Source of the DNA: Kitasatospora mediocidica KCTC 9733
GTDB lineage: Bacteria > Actinomycetota > Actinomycetes > Streptomycetales > Streptomycetaceae
Assembly (NCBI RefSeq): GCF_000744225.1
Contig: NZ_JQLN01000004.1
Coordinates: 1,302,001-1,366,000 of the forward strand
Direction: 5' to 3'
DNA: 64,000 nucleotides
Shown piece after piece: positions 46,033 through 54,876 of this stretch. Position 1 is the first letter of the stretch; every line of letters starts with the position of its first letter. The position numbers and the translations under genes are program-made. The notes beneath the pieces are model-generated. The model searched no databases. It saw only the letters and a list, made by a program, of their open reading frames with translations, and was not told the origin of the DNA.

Positions 46033-47816
46033 ACGCCCCCGGCTGGCGGCTGCTGGCGGGCGAACTGCGCCGCCACCGCAGGCCGCTGGCCGTGATGACA
46101 GCCTGGACCGGGGCCGAGGCGCTGCCCGCCGCGCTCTCCGGCCGGCTGATCGCCCAGGCGCTCGACGCCGGATTCCTGTCCGGCCACCCGCTGCGCGGCC
46201 TGGCCTGGCTGCTGGCCTTCGGCGCGGTGACCGTCGTCGGAGCCGTCGCCTCCCGCCAGGTCTACCCCCAACTGGCCGACGTGGTAGAGCCATTGCGCGA
46301 CGCACTGACCCGCAGGGTGGTCGATGCCACGCTGCGCCGGTCGGCTCTCGACCCTGCCCCGCCGGACACCGCCGCACTCTCCCGGCTCACCCGGCAGATC
46401 GAGACGGTGCGCGACAGCGTGGCCGGACAGCTGCTGATCGTCCGTCAGTTCGCGGTCACCGCGGTCTTCGTGCTGATCGGCGCCGCCTCGCTGGGCACCG
46501 CGCTGCTGCCGCTGATCGGGATCCCGCTCGCCGTGGCGCTGCTGGTCTTCACCCTGACCCTGCCGCCGCTCGCCCGCCGCCAACGCGCCCTGCTGCGCGC
46601 CGAGGAGGACTTCGCCCGGCTGGCCGCCGACACCTTCGGCGCGCTGCGCGACGTGGTCGCCTGCGGCGCGGTGCGGCGCAGCGACGCGGCGCTGGAGGCG
46701 GCGATCGAGGTGCAGCACCGCGCCCGGACCCGGCTGGCCGCGCTCGGCACCGTGCGCCGGCTGGCCGTCGCGCTCGGCGTCCACCTGCCGGTGGCGCTGA
46801 TCCTGCTCGACGCGCCGCACCTGGTCCGCGGCGGGCTGAGCGCGGGCGACGTGGTCGGCGCGCTCAGCTACCTGACGGTCAGCCTGGAGCCCGCGCTGCG
46901 CACGCTCGTGCAGGGGCTGGGGGCCTCCGGCCTGCGGCTGACCGTCGCGCTGGACCGCCTCGCCGAGGCGTCGGCACCGCCCCCGACCCCGGCCGCGCCT
47001 CCCGCCGGGACCGCCGGAACCGGCGAGCCGGTCGGGAGCGCCGAGCCGGCCGGGTCGGGCCTGACGCTGGAGCGGGTCTCGTTCGCCTACCACCCGCAGG
47101 CCGAACCCGTCCTGGCCGACCTCAGCCTGAGCGTCGCCGACGGCGAGCACCTGGCGGTGGTGGGACCGAGCGGCATCGGCAAGTCCACCCTGGCCAACCT
47201 GCTGGCCGGCCTCACCTCCCCGGGCGCCGGGACGATCCGGCTCGGCGGCGCGCCGCTGGCCGCGCTGCCCGCCGAGCGGCTGCACGCCGCCCGCGTCCTG
47301 ATCCCGCAGGAGGCCTACGTCTTCGCGGGAACGCTGCGCGCCAACCTCGGCTATCTGCGCCCGGACGCGGGCTCCGCCGCGCTGGAGCGCACCGCCGACC
47401 TGCTCGGGCTGGACGGGCTGCTGCGGCGGCTCGGCGGCCTGGACGCCGAGATCGACGGCGGCCGGCTGTCGGCGGGCGAGCGCCAGCTCGTCGCGCTGGC
47501 CCGCGCCTACCTCTCCCGCGCCGGGCTGGTCGTGCTCGACGAGGCCACCTGCCATCTGGACCCGGCCGCCGAGGCCCGGGTCGAGGAGGCCTTCCACCGG
47601 CGGCCCGGCACCCTGGTCGTGATCGCCCACCGGATCAGCTCGGCCCAGCGCGCCGACCGCGTACTGCTGATGGACACCCCCGCCCCCGTCCTCGGCACCC
47701 ATCACGAACTGCTCGCGCACTCCGCCGGATACCGGCGCCTGGTGGGCCACTGGTCGACTCCGCCGGGCCTCCCCCCACAGGCTCTGCCGACCGGCCCGCG
47801 CGGCGCGGTCGGCTAG
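46029..47816 (+). CDS. ramB: ABC half-transporter RamB-like, probable CTG start
   Basis: A 595-residue partner of the preceding half-transporter, with helices in about residues 15-300 and the ATPase domain at about 345-575. Walker A is GPSGIGKST, the signature LSAGERQ, Walker B VVLDEATCHLD with the Glu intact, and the switch His is in VVIAHRIS. The first ATG in frame (46092) would cut off WRLLAGELRRHRRPLAV, which belongs to the family N-terminus, and no ATG/GTG/TTG lies before it. CTG 46029 overlaps the ramA stop as CTGA and follows GGGAGCGAG, so I take it as the start. Confidence 0.85.
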   Translation: MNAPGWRLLAGELRRHRRPLAVMTAWTGAEALPAALSGRLIAQALDAGFLSGHPLRGLAWLLAFGAVTVVGAVASRQVYPQLADVVEPLRDALTRRVVDATLRRSALDPAPPDTAALSRLTRQIETVRDSVAGQLLIVRQFAVTAVFVLIGAASLGTALLPLIGIPLAVALLVFTLTLPPLARRQRALLRAEEDFARLAADTFGALRDVVACGAVRRSDAALEAAIEVQHRARTRLAALGTVRRLAVALGVHLPVALILLDAPHLVRGGLSAGDVVGALSYLTVSLEPALRTLVQGLGASGLRLTVALDRLAEASAPPPTPAAPPAGTAGTGEPVGSAEPAGSGLTLERVSFAYHPQAEPVLADLSLSVADGEHLAVVGPSGIGKSTLANLLAGLTSPGAGTIRLGGAPLAALPAERLHAARVLIPQEAYVFAGTLRANLGYLRPDAGSAALERTADLLGLDGLLRRLGGLDAEIDGGRLSAGERQLVALARAYLSRAGLVVLDEATCHLDPAAEARVEEAFHRRPGTLVVIAHRISSAQRADRVLLMDTPAPVLGTHHELLAHSAGYRRLVGHWSTPPGLPPQALPTGPRGAVG

Positions 47817-47861
47817 AGTTCGAGGGTTCAAGCCCCCACCTCGCCCAGGAGACCGCTCCCG

Positions 47862-48710
47862 TTGTCCGAGAACCGCGACCACGCCCAGCCCGCCGCCACC
47901 GGGGACCGCGCCGGCCTGCGGGCCGACTGCGAGAACTGCTTCGCGCTGTGCTGCGTCGCACCGGCCTTCTCCGCCTCGGTGGACTTCGCGATCGACAAGA
48001 GCGCCGGACAGGCCTGCCCCAATCTGCGCACCGACTTCCGCTGCGGCATCCACACCGAGCTGCGCCCCCGGGGATTCCGCGGCTGCACCGTCTACGACTG
48101 CTTCGGCGCCGGCCAGCGGGTCTCGCAGGAGACCTTCGGCGGACGGGACTGGCGGCAGAACCCCGGCAGCGCACGGCAGATGTTCTCGGTGTTCCCGATC
48201 GTGCGGGACCTGCACGAGCTGCTCCGGTACCTGACCGAGGCCCGGTCACTGCCGGCCGCCCGCCCGTTGCACGCCGAGCTCGGCCGAGCGCTGGAGCAGA
48301 CCGAACGGCTGGCCCAGGGCACCCCCGAGGAGCTGGCCGAGCTGGATGTGGCGGCCCACCGGCGCGAGGTCAACACGCTGCTGCTGCGCGCCGGCGAACT
48401 CGCCCGGGCGGGCGTGAAGGGGAAGAAGAAGGACCACCGCGGGGCCGACCTGATGGGCGCCCGGCTCAGGGGCGCCGACCTGCGCGGCGCCAGCCTGCGC
48501 GGGGCCTACCTGATCGAGGCGGACCTGCGCGGCGCCGACCTGCGGCTGGCCGACCTGACCGGGGCCGACCTGCGCGGCGCCGACCTCTCCGGGGCGGACC
48601 TGACCGACGCCCTGTTCCTCGTCCAGTCCCAGCTCGACGCGGCCAGGGGCGACGGCGCCACCAAGCTGCCGCCCGCCCTGACCCGCCCCGGGCACTGGGA
48701 CCAGGCCTAG
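47862..48710 (+). CDS. Pentapeptide-repeat protein with Cys-rich N-terminal domain
   Basis: A 282-residue protein. The N-terminal part has a Cys cluster (CENCFALCC near residue 25, then further Cys at about 50-90), which looks like a small metal-binding module of the CxxCxxxCC kind. A helical stretch follows, and from about residue 195 a right-handed pentapeptide helix with A(D/N)LxG repeats ([20 protein letters not shown] and more). Pentapeptide helices often mimic DNA or mediate protein contacts. TTG 47862 follows AGGAGACC. It starts 46 bases after ramB in the same direction, so it may be read with the lanthipeptide genes. Confidence 0.82.
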   Translation: MSENRDHAQPAATGDRAGLRADCENCFALCCVAPAFSASVDFAIDKSAGQACPNLRTDFRCGIHTELRPRGFRGCTVYDCFGAGQRVSQETFGGRDWRQNPGSARQMFSVFPIVRDLHELLRYLTEARSLPAARPLHAELGRALEQTERLAQGTPEELAELDVAAHRREVNTLLLRAGELARAGVKGKKKDHRGADLMGARLRGADLRGASLRGAYLIEADLRGADLRLADLTGADLRGADLSGADLTDALFLVQSQLDAARGDGATKLPPALTRPGHWDQA

Positions 48711-48714
48711 AGGC

Positions 48715-48762
48715 CGTGTCTGACAATTCCCGCCGGGCCCGCGACGCGAATTGTCAGACACG
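48715..48762. terminator. Hairpin terminator between convergent genes
   Basis: Perfect 15-base arms CGTGTCTGACAATTC (48715-48729) and GAATTGTCAGACACG (48748-48762) with an 18-base loop. It lies between the stops of the pentapeptide gene (48710) and the DUF3515 gene (48780). The arm sequence resembles stretches at 36246 and 39860. Confidence 0.75.
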
Positions 48763-48779
48763 CCCTGGACCGACCGGTC

Positions 48780-49337
48780 TTAGGAGCTCGGGTCGTCCGT
48801 CCCGCCGAGCTGGCCGCTGAGGTCGGGGACGGTGGCCTTGACCGCGTCGGAGACCGAGCTCAGCGGGTCGCTGTAGTTGGGGTAGGCGTTCGCCGGGACG
48901 CTCACCTCCACGTAGGCCAGCCGCAGCGTGACGGTGAAGCGGTAGCCGCCGTGGCCGTCCTTCTCCAGCAGCCACTGGACGTCGTTGACGTTCGGGCCGG
49001 TCGACTCCTGGTTCTTGACGTCCCGCAGCGCCTTGGGCCGCGGCACCCCGCAGCGCAGTACGGTCCGCGGCGCGCTGTTCCAGACGGCGACGTACGGCGA
49101 CGGGTCGGGGGTGGTCCGCTGGTGCCCCTCGATGGCGCCCGGCAGGGCCTTCTCCAGTGCCTGGCAGTAGCCGGCCACCGCGCCGGTCGGGGCCGTGGCG
49201 GTCAGCGGCGGCTGCCAGGTGCCCCAGCTCTGGAACAGCAGGGCGGAGCACGCCAGCAGCCCGAGCGGCAGCGACAGCCACCGGACCGGAGCGGGCAGCG
49301 CGGCTAGGGCGCGGATCGGACGCTGGAATCGGGCCAC
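48780..49337 (-). CDS. DUF3515-family membrane protein
   Basis: A 185-residue protein with one N-terminal membrane helix (about 20-38, LSLPLGLLACSALLFQSWG) and an exported domain. The domain has GYCQALEKALPGAIEGHQR, VAVWNSAPRTVLRCGVPRP and VNDVQWLLEKDGHGGYRF, the pattern of the actinobacterial DUF3515 family. The two Cys could form a disulfide. In other actinomycetes this gene often lies near thiL or ribosomal-protein genes; that context is absent here. GTG 49337 matches the family start. Its divergent neighbour is the MFS-Lnt fusion. Confidence 0.85.
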   Translation of the reverse strand: MARFQRPIRALAALPAPVRWLSLPLGLLACSALLFQSWGTWQPPLTATAPTGAVAGYCQALEKALPGAIEGHQRTTPDPSPYVAVWNSAPRTVLRCGVPRPKALRDVKNQESTGPNVNDVQWLLEKDGHGGYRFTVTLRLAYVEVSVPANAYPNYSDPLSSVSDAVKATVPDLSGQLGGTDDPSS

Positions 49338-49466
49338 CGGCCCATGGTATGGGCCCGCTTTCGCGGCCGGACGCGCACCCTCCCCGGCGGGACGGACCCG
49401 GGCGGACGCCAAGGTCCGTCCCGCCACCCCCTGGCGTCCGCGCGGTGGCCGCCAGACGATAGGCCC

Positions 49467-52370
49467 ATGGGCAATCGGCGGGTGACCGCCCGGGACCCGG
49501 CGTCGGCACCGGGCCCCGGCTCGCTGCGGCACGACCTGGCCGGTCCGCTGCGCCCGCTGCTGGTCGGCCAGTGCCTGGGCCAGGGTGCGGACGGACTGGC
49601 CCAGATCGCCTTCGCCCAGTTCGCCCTCTTCGACGTCGGACACGGCGCCACGCCTGGACGGATCGCGGCGGTGCTGGCGGTGACGCTGCTGCCGTTCAGC
49701 ATCGTGGGTCCGGTGGCCGGCGTGCTGATCGACCGCTTCGACCGGCGCCGGACCCTGATCGTGATGTCCCTGGTCCGCGCGCTGCTGGTGGTGGCCGGCG
49801 CCGCCGTCGTGCAGGCCGGCTCCGCCCCGGCCGCGTACGTGACCGTGGTGCTGCTGCTCTCCTCCTCCCGGCTGGTGCTCACCGCCAAGGGAGCGGTGCT
49901 GCCGCGGACCGTGCCCCGCGCGCGGCTGGTCCCGGCGAACGCGGCGTCCGCGATCGCCGGGATGAGCGCGGCCTTCGTCGGGGCGGTGGGCGGCTCGCAG
50001 CTGGTCGGCCACTCGGCGGTGGCCGGCTTCCTGCTCGCCGGGCTGCTCTACGGCGGCTCGGCCGCGACCTTCAGCACCGTGCCATCGCTCGGGCCCGCAC
50101 CGCCGCCCGCGCTGGAGCACGGCGACGCGTTGCTGCCCCGGCTGCGCCGCGCCCTCGCCGACCTGGCCGACGGCGCCCGTACGGTGCTCCACACCCCCGA
50201 GATCCGGCGGCCGATGGTCAGCGTCGCCGCGCACCGGCTGCTGCTGGGCGCGGGGTTCGTGGTGCTGATCCTGGTCGCGGACGGCGAGTACCGGTTGCGC
50301 GCCTCCGGGTACGGGATCGCGCTGGCGGTCACCGGCATCGCGTCCTTCGCCGGCAGCATGGCGGCCGCCCCGCTCGCCGCGCGCTTCGGGGCCCGCTCGC
50401 TCGTCCCGGCCGCCTTCCCGCCGGCGGCCGCCGCCGCGTACGTGGGCGGGCTCGCGCCGACGCTCGGCGTGCTGATCGCCTGCGTCGGGGTGGTCAGCTT
50501 CGCCTTCGCGGTCCTCAAGGTCGCCTCCGACGCGCTGATCGGCGGGGCCACGCCGGACGCCGTGCGCGGCCGGGTCTTCGCGATCTACGACATGCTCTAC
50601 AACGTCGCCTTCGCGCTCGCCGGACTCGCGATGGTCCCGTGGTGGCAGCTGGGGCGCGAACGCGCGCTGCTCTGGTGGGTGGCCGGTGCGTTCGCGGTCG
50701 GCTGGGCGGGGGTCGCCGCGTCCGGTCGGGGCGTACGACGGGACGTACAGCGGGGTATACGGCTGCGCGGGGCGGGAACGGTGTGGCGGCCCGGCCTGCC
50801 GCGTCGGGCGTTCTGGCCGCGTCGGCCGCTCTGGCCCCGGTGGCGCGGGCGGGTGACGGCGCTGCCGGCCGGAGCACTGCTGGTGCTGGTCTTCCCCGCG
50901 CCGTCCTGGTGGTGGCTGGCCTGGGTGGTGCTGGTGCCGCTGCTGCTGGTGGTGCGGGCCGCGCCGACCCGGCGCGAGGCGATGGTGCGGGCCTGGTGGG
51001 GTGCGGCGGCGTTCGTGATGGCCACCCAGTACTGGCTGCTGCCCGACATCGGCCCCGCGATCGTCCTGATGGGCGCGCTGCTCGGCGCGCTGTGGCTGCC
51101 GTGGGGCTGGGCCGTGCACCGCCTGCTCGGTGCCCCCGTCACCGGACGGCGGGCCTGCGCCGCGCTGTTGGTGGTACCCGGCGCGTGGACCTGTGCGGAG
51201 GCGGTCCGCTCCTGGCAGAGCCTCGGCGGACCGTGGGCACTGCTCGGCGCCAGCCAGTGGCGCGAGCCCGCGATGCTCGCCTCGGCCTCGCTCGGCGGGG
51301 TCTGGCTGACCGGGTTCCTGGTGATGGCCGCCAACACCGCGCTGGTCGTGGCGTTCGTGCTGCCCGGGCCGGGAACGGCCTGGCGGCAGGGGTGGCACGG
51401 GTGGCACGGGTGGCACTGGCGGGAGTGGGGGCAGTCGCGGGAGTGGCGGCCGTGGCGGCTGCGTGGGACGGCGCTGCTGGTGGCGGCCGCGTGCGCGGCG
51501 ACCGGACCGGTCTGGGCCGCGTTGCGCACCGATCCGCCGGTGCAGCGCACCGTCGGGATCGCCGTGGTCCAGCCCGGAGTCCTCGCCTCCCCCGCCGCCC
51601 GCGAGGCCGCCGAGGAGAGTGCCACCGCCCAACTGGCCCCCGGCGCGGCGCTGGTGGTGTGGGGCGAGAGCAGCGTCGGCGCGGACCTGAGCGGCGACCC
51701 GGCCCTGCTGAACCGGCTCCAGGCGCTCGCCACGACGGCCGGCGCCGACCTGCTGGTCAACGTGGACGCCCCCGCCACCGGGGGCGGGGGCTGGTACAAG
51801 CAGTCCGTGCTGATCGCCCCGACGGGGGTGGCCGGCAGCTACGAGAAGACCAGGCTGGTCCCGTTCGGCGAGTACATCCCGCTGCGCCCGCTGCTCGGCT
51901 GGACCGCCCACCTCAGCAAGGCCGCCCAGACCAACCGCCGGCGGGGCGACGGCATCGTGGTGCTGCACACCCGGTCACTCACCTTCGCCCCGCTGATCTG
52001 CTTCGAGTCGGCCTTTCCCGACATGGCCAGGAACGAGGTCGCCAAGGGCGCCCAGCTGATCGTCTACCAGACCAGCACCTCTAGTTTCCAAGGCAGTTGG
52101 GCGCAGCCGCAGCACGCCTCGCTGGCCGCGGTGCGTGCCGCGGAGACCGGCCGCCCGGTGGTCCAGTCCGGACTCACCGGCGTCAGCGCCGCATTCGACG
52201 CCCAGGGACGCCAACTCGCCTGGTATCCGCCCTCGTTCACTGGATCCTTCACCGTCCAGGTCCCGCTGGTCTCCGGCACGACCCCCTACGACCGGGCCGG
52301 TGACTGGGTGTTGGCCCTCGCCTTCAGCACCCTGGCGGGCGCGGTCACGGGCGCCACCCTGCGACCGTGA
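49467..52370 (+). CDS. Fusion of an MFS transporter and apolipoprotein N-acyltransferase
   Basis: A 967-residue membrane protein. The first part (about 25-425) is a 12-helix MFS-like transporter (GVLIDRFDRRRTLIVMSLVR as motif A; VRGRVFAIYDMLYNVAFALA). After an Arg/Trp-rich linker comes an Lnt-like enzyme: helices at about 460-680 and a nitrilase domain (about 690-930) with the triad E734 (WGESSVG), K794 (YEKTRLVPFGEYIP) and C845 (LICFES). Lnt adds the third acyl chain to lipoproteins at the outer face of the membrane. All catalytic residues are present. ATG 49467 is preferred over a longer frame from 49344. Confidence 0.88.
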   Translation: MGNRRVTARDPASAPGPGSLRHDLAGPLRPLLVGQCLGQGADGLAQIAFAQFALFDVGHGATPGRIAAVLAVTLLPFSIVGPVAGVLIDRFDRRRTLIVMSLVRALLVVAGAAVVQAGSAPAAYVTVVLLLSSSRLVLTAKGAVLPRTVPRARLVPANAASAIAGMSAAFVGAVGGSQLVGHSAVAGFLLAGLLYGGSAATFSTVPSLGPAPPPALEHGDALLPRLRRALADLADGARTVLHTPEIRRPMVSVAAHRLLLGAGFVVLILVADGEYRLRASGYGIALAVTGIASFAGSMAAAPLAARFGARSLVPAAFPPAAAAAYVGGLAPTLGVLIACVGVVSFAFAVLKVASDALIGGATPDAVRGRVFAIYDMLYNVAFALAGLAMVPWWQLGRERALLWWVAGAFAVGWAGVAASGRGVRRDVQRGIRLRGAGTVWRPGLPRRAFWPRRPLWPRWRGRVTALPAGALLVLVFPAPSWWWLAWVVLVPLLLVVRAAPTRREAMVRAWWGAAAFVMATQYWLLPDIGPAIVLMGALLGALWLPWGWAVHRLLGAPVTGRRACAALLVVPGAWTCAEAVRSWQSLGGPWALLGASQWREPAMLASASLGGVWLTGFLVMAANTALVVAFVLPGPGTAWRQGWHGWHGWHWREWGQSREWRPWRLRGTALLVAAACAATGPVWAALRTDPPVQRTVGIAVVQPGVLASPAAREAAEESATAQLAPGAALVVWGESSVGADLSGDPALLNRLQALATTAGADLLVNVDAPATGGGGWYKQSVLIAPTGVAGSYEKTRLVPFGEYIPLRPLLGWTAHLSKAAQTNRRRGDGIVVLHTRSLTFAPLICFESAFPDMARNEVAKGAQLIVYQTSTSSFQGSWAQPQHASLAAVRAAETGRPVVQSGLTGVSAAFDAQGRQLAWYPPSFTGSFTVQVPLVSGTTPYDRAGDWVLALAFSTLAGAVTGATLRP

Positions 52371-52389
52371 CCACGCCGATCACGGGCCG

Positions 52390-54735
52390 TCAGACGACGA
52401 TCCGGTCCAGGTCGGGCGCGGACTTGCCGGAACTGGCCGAGAACGCGACCGTGTTGGCGCTTCCGGCGGCCAGCTGGACCGTCACGGTGACCGTGCCGAC
52501 CACGCCGTAGCTGCTCGGGTCCGTCTCGGGGAAGGCGACGGTCTGCGCGGCGCCGTTGACCGTCACGGTCGCCTGCTTCGCCTTGCCCACGCTGAGGTAG
52601 GAGACGCTCAACCGGTACGCCCCGGCGGCGGGCTCGGAGATCCCGCCGAAGGTCACCGTGCCACCGCTGCCGCCGCCCACCGCACTGACCTTCTTCCCAC
52701 CCGAACAGGCCGAGCAGCCGGTCGCGTTGGCGCCGCCGGCCAGCGCGGCCGCCTCAGCCTCGTAGCTCCGGCCGCCCGGCGAGGGCGGGGTCACACTGCC
52801 CGTGAGCGAGGACTGCACGGCGCCCGCGAGGATCGCGCTGCCGGTCATGTCGAGCGCGGGTTCGCTGCTCTGCCAGGACCGCACGTCGTCGACGTACTCA
52901 CTGCCGTGGCCGGTGAAGGCCGTGAACGAGTCCTGCTCGCACTTCTTCATGCCGCCCTGCAGACTGCCCAGTCCGCCAGTGAAGTTGCTGGTGCCGTTGG
53001 GCCCGTTGACCACCGCTCCGGTGTCGACGGGCGCGGCGCCGTTGAGCGAGCCGGACAGGTTCGGGATCTGCGAGCCCATGCAGGTCGGGAAGGTCGTCCC
53101 GGCGCCCACCATGAAGCTCGTCCCCCAGGCGTTGCCGCCGAGCAGCCAGTTGCGCTGCTGCGAGGCGAAGGCGGCGAACTGGGCGTCGCCGCTGGCCCGT
53201 TGGTAGAGCGCCTCGGTGGAGATGAAGCCAAAGGTGTGCGAATCCACGTCGAAGTCGGCGTAGTTGCCGCCCGCACGGAAGATGTCCGAGGCCGAGACCT
53301 TGGCGGCCGAGGCGACCTGCGCCTTGAGGTCGGCGACCAGGGCGGCGCTGCCGATCGCCAGCCCGGACGGGTTGCCCGCCTGCGCGAGGGCGCTGACCAG
53401 GTCGGCGTGCGCGAGGGCGCTGACGTCGTAGAGGTTGAGCGTGTCCTTGCCGGAGTCGCTCGCGATGTAGTCCGCGGCCCAGGTCGCAGCCTGGGTGAGG
53501 TAGGGGGTGTAGGTGGCGGCGGGGTTGCCGAGCGCCTGCTGGGCGAGGGCGATCTCGGTGGCGCCCAGCTCCATCGCGTCGTGCCAGATGCTCTCCGGGT
53601 AGTACGCGTTGGGCGCCGCGGACTCCAGGGTGCCTGACGGGCTGGTGTTCGCCATCGCGTAGAGCGAGGTGGCGTCGGCCAGTTCGGTGGCGGCGCCGGC
53701 CGGGTCGGTGGCGGCCTCGGCCTGCGCGGCGAGCGCGAAGGAGGCGGCCACCCGGCCCACCAGGTCGGGGTCGATCTTCGCCCCCGGCGCCGCGGCCTCG
53801 AAGACCGGCCGGTGCGCGGCGGCGTACCGGTCGGCGCTCGCGGTGTCGGAGTCGTCGGCCTGCGGCAGCCGCCACAGGTCGTGGTCGCCGTAGAAGCTGC
53901 CACTGGCGTTGCCGCTGCCGATCCCGACCTGGAGGTAGAGCGTCTTGGTGGACGGGTTCCACATCTTGTTCAGCCAGTCGCTGCCGTACCGGGCCTCGGC
54001 GGAGAGGGCGGCGGGGGCGGCGCTGCCGAGCGCGCGGGCGGAGGCGTAGAGCAGGTCGTCGGCGTAGGAGGTGGTGAAGGTGAACTTGAGGTAGTCGCCG
54101 GCGTCGAACCACCCGCCGGTGACGTCCACCGGCCCGCCGATCTTCGTCAGCGAGGAGCCGTTGATGACGTCGCCGTTGCCACCGGACTGGAAGCTCGGCG
54201 TCTGGTAGACGCTCGCGGCGGCGTCGTTGAGGTGCGCGGGCTTGCGGTTCAGCGGACCCGCGACGAGGTTCGAGCCGTCGCGCTGGTTCTGGTAGAAGTT
54301 CACCCCGTCGGAGACGAGGGTGCCGTAGAGCGCGGCGGCGCTCTCGACCTGGAAGGTGGCCGAGGTGGCGCCGACCGGCCCGCTGGCGACGAGCTGGTAG
54401 CTGCCGGCGGCGGTGACGCCCGAGAAGTCGATCGGGTAGACGTCCGGGTACGCCGAGTTCCAGGATCCGCGGCTGGCGCCGCCCACCGTCCCGCTCGCGA
54501 CCGTGCTACCCGCCGCGTTCACCACCTTGTAGGTCTCCCCCGAGAGCGCCCCGGAGGCCATCAGGTAGCCGATCTTGCTCTCACCCGTCGCGTATCCGAC
54601 CTGGTCGGTGCGGAGTTGGCCGGTCGTCGCGGCGTGGGCCGGCGCCGCCGCGTACGGCAGCATCGCCAGCACGAGGCCGCCGCCGACGGCGAGCGCCGCC
54701 GGGGCTATGGAGCGGTGGAGGTGTCGTCGGTCCAT
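52390..54735 (-). CDS. Secreted GH9 cellulase with C-terminal carbohydrate-binding domain
   Basis: A 781-residue exported beta-1,4-glucanase. The signal peptide (about 1-36, ending PAHAA) leads to an Ig-like CelD N-terminal domain (about 38-130, LRTDQVGYATGESKIGYLM). The GH9 (alpha/alpha)6 barrel runs to about 640. GGWFDAGDYLKF holds the catalytic base region (D211/D214), NWLLGGNAWG is the family signature, and SSEPALDMTG carries the acid E625. A CBM35-like domain (about 650-781, YEAEAAALAGGANATGC) closes the protein. GAGGAG precedes ATG 54735. It likely attacks cellulose or mixed-linkage glucan outside the cell. Confidence 0.95.
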   Translation of the reverse strand: MDRRHLHRSIAPAALAVGGGLVLAMLPYAAAPAHAATTGQLRTDQVGYATGESKIGYLMASGALSGETYKVVNAAGSTVASGTVGGASRGSWNSAYPDVYPIDFSGVTAAGSYQLVASGPVGATSATFQVESAAALYGTLVSDGVNFYQNQRDGSNLVAGPLNRKPAHLNDAAASVYQTPSFQSGGNGDVINGSSLTKIGGPVDVTGGWFDAGDYLKFTFTTSYADDLLYASARALGSAAPAALSAEARYGSDWLNKMWNPSTKTLYLQVGIGSGNASGSFYGDHDLWRLPQADDSDTASADRYAAAHRPVFEAAAPGAKIDPDLVGRVAASFALAAQAEAATDPAGAATELADATSLYAMANTSPSGTLESAAPNAYYPESIWHDAMELGATEIALAQQALGNPAATYTPYLTQAATWAADYIASDSGKDTLNLYDVSALAHADLVSALAQAGNPSGLAIGSAALVADLKAQVASAAKVSASDIFRAGGNYADFDVDSHTFGFISTEALYQRASGDAQFAAFASQQRNWLLGGNAWGTSFMVGAGTTFPTCMGSQIPNLSGSLNGAAPVDTGAVVNGPNGTSNFTGGLGSLQGGMKKCEQDSFTAFTGHGSEYVDDVRSWQSSEPALDMTGSAILAGAVQSSLTGSVTPPSPGGRSYEAEAAALAGGANATGCSACSGGKKVSAVGGGSGGTVTFGGISEPAAGAYRLSVSYLSVGKAKQATVTVNGAAQTVAFPETDPSSYGVVGTVTVTVQLAAGSANTVAFSASSGKSAPDLDRIVV

Positions 54736-54790
54736 GCAGGGCTCCTCGGGGCAGGCGGGCCGGTAGGCAGGGAACTGGCAGGGAACTGTT

Positions 54791-54798
54791 AGTTAACT
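54791..54798. promoter_or_regulatory. AGTTAACT palindrome in the AT-rich GH9 upstream region
   Basis: A short palindrome in an AT-rich island (54785-54812) between the divergent GH9 and HAD genes. The minus strand reads GTAAGGAAAGTTAACTAACAG-like sequence, about 60 bases before the GH9 start. It could be a promoter or operator; no known consensus is assigned. Confidence 0.35.
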
Positions 54799-54876
54799 TT
54801 CCTTACTTGACCCCGGACGGTACTGACGACACTCTCGACCGTCAAGAGACTCCGCACGACGGACAACCAGGGGTGA

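Noticed and set aside
40698..48780. A ramR response regulator next to the lanthipeptide operon
   Set aside because: No receiver plus LuxR-type helix-turn-helix protein is encoded on either side of ramCSAB within the window.
49344..51968. Minus-strand frame continuing the DUF3515 gene for over 2.6 kb
   Set aside because: Only the 185 residues from GTG 49337 match DUF3515; the rest is antisense to the MFS-Lnt fusion.
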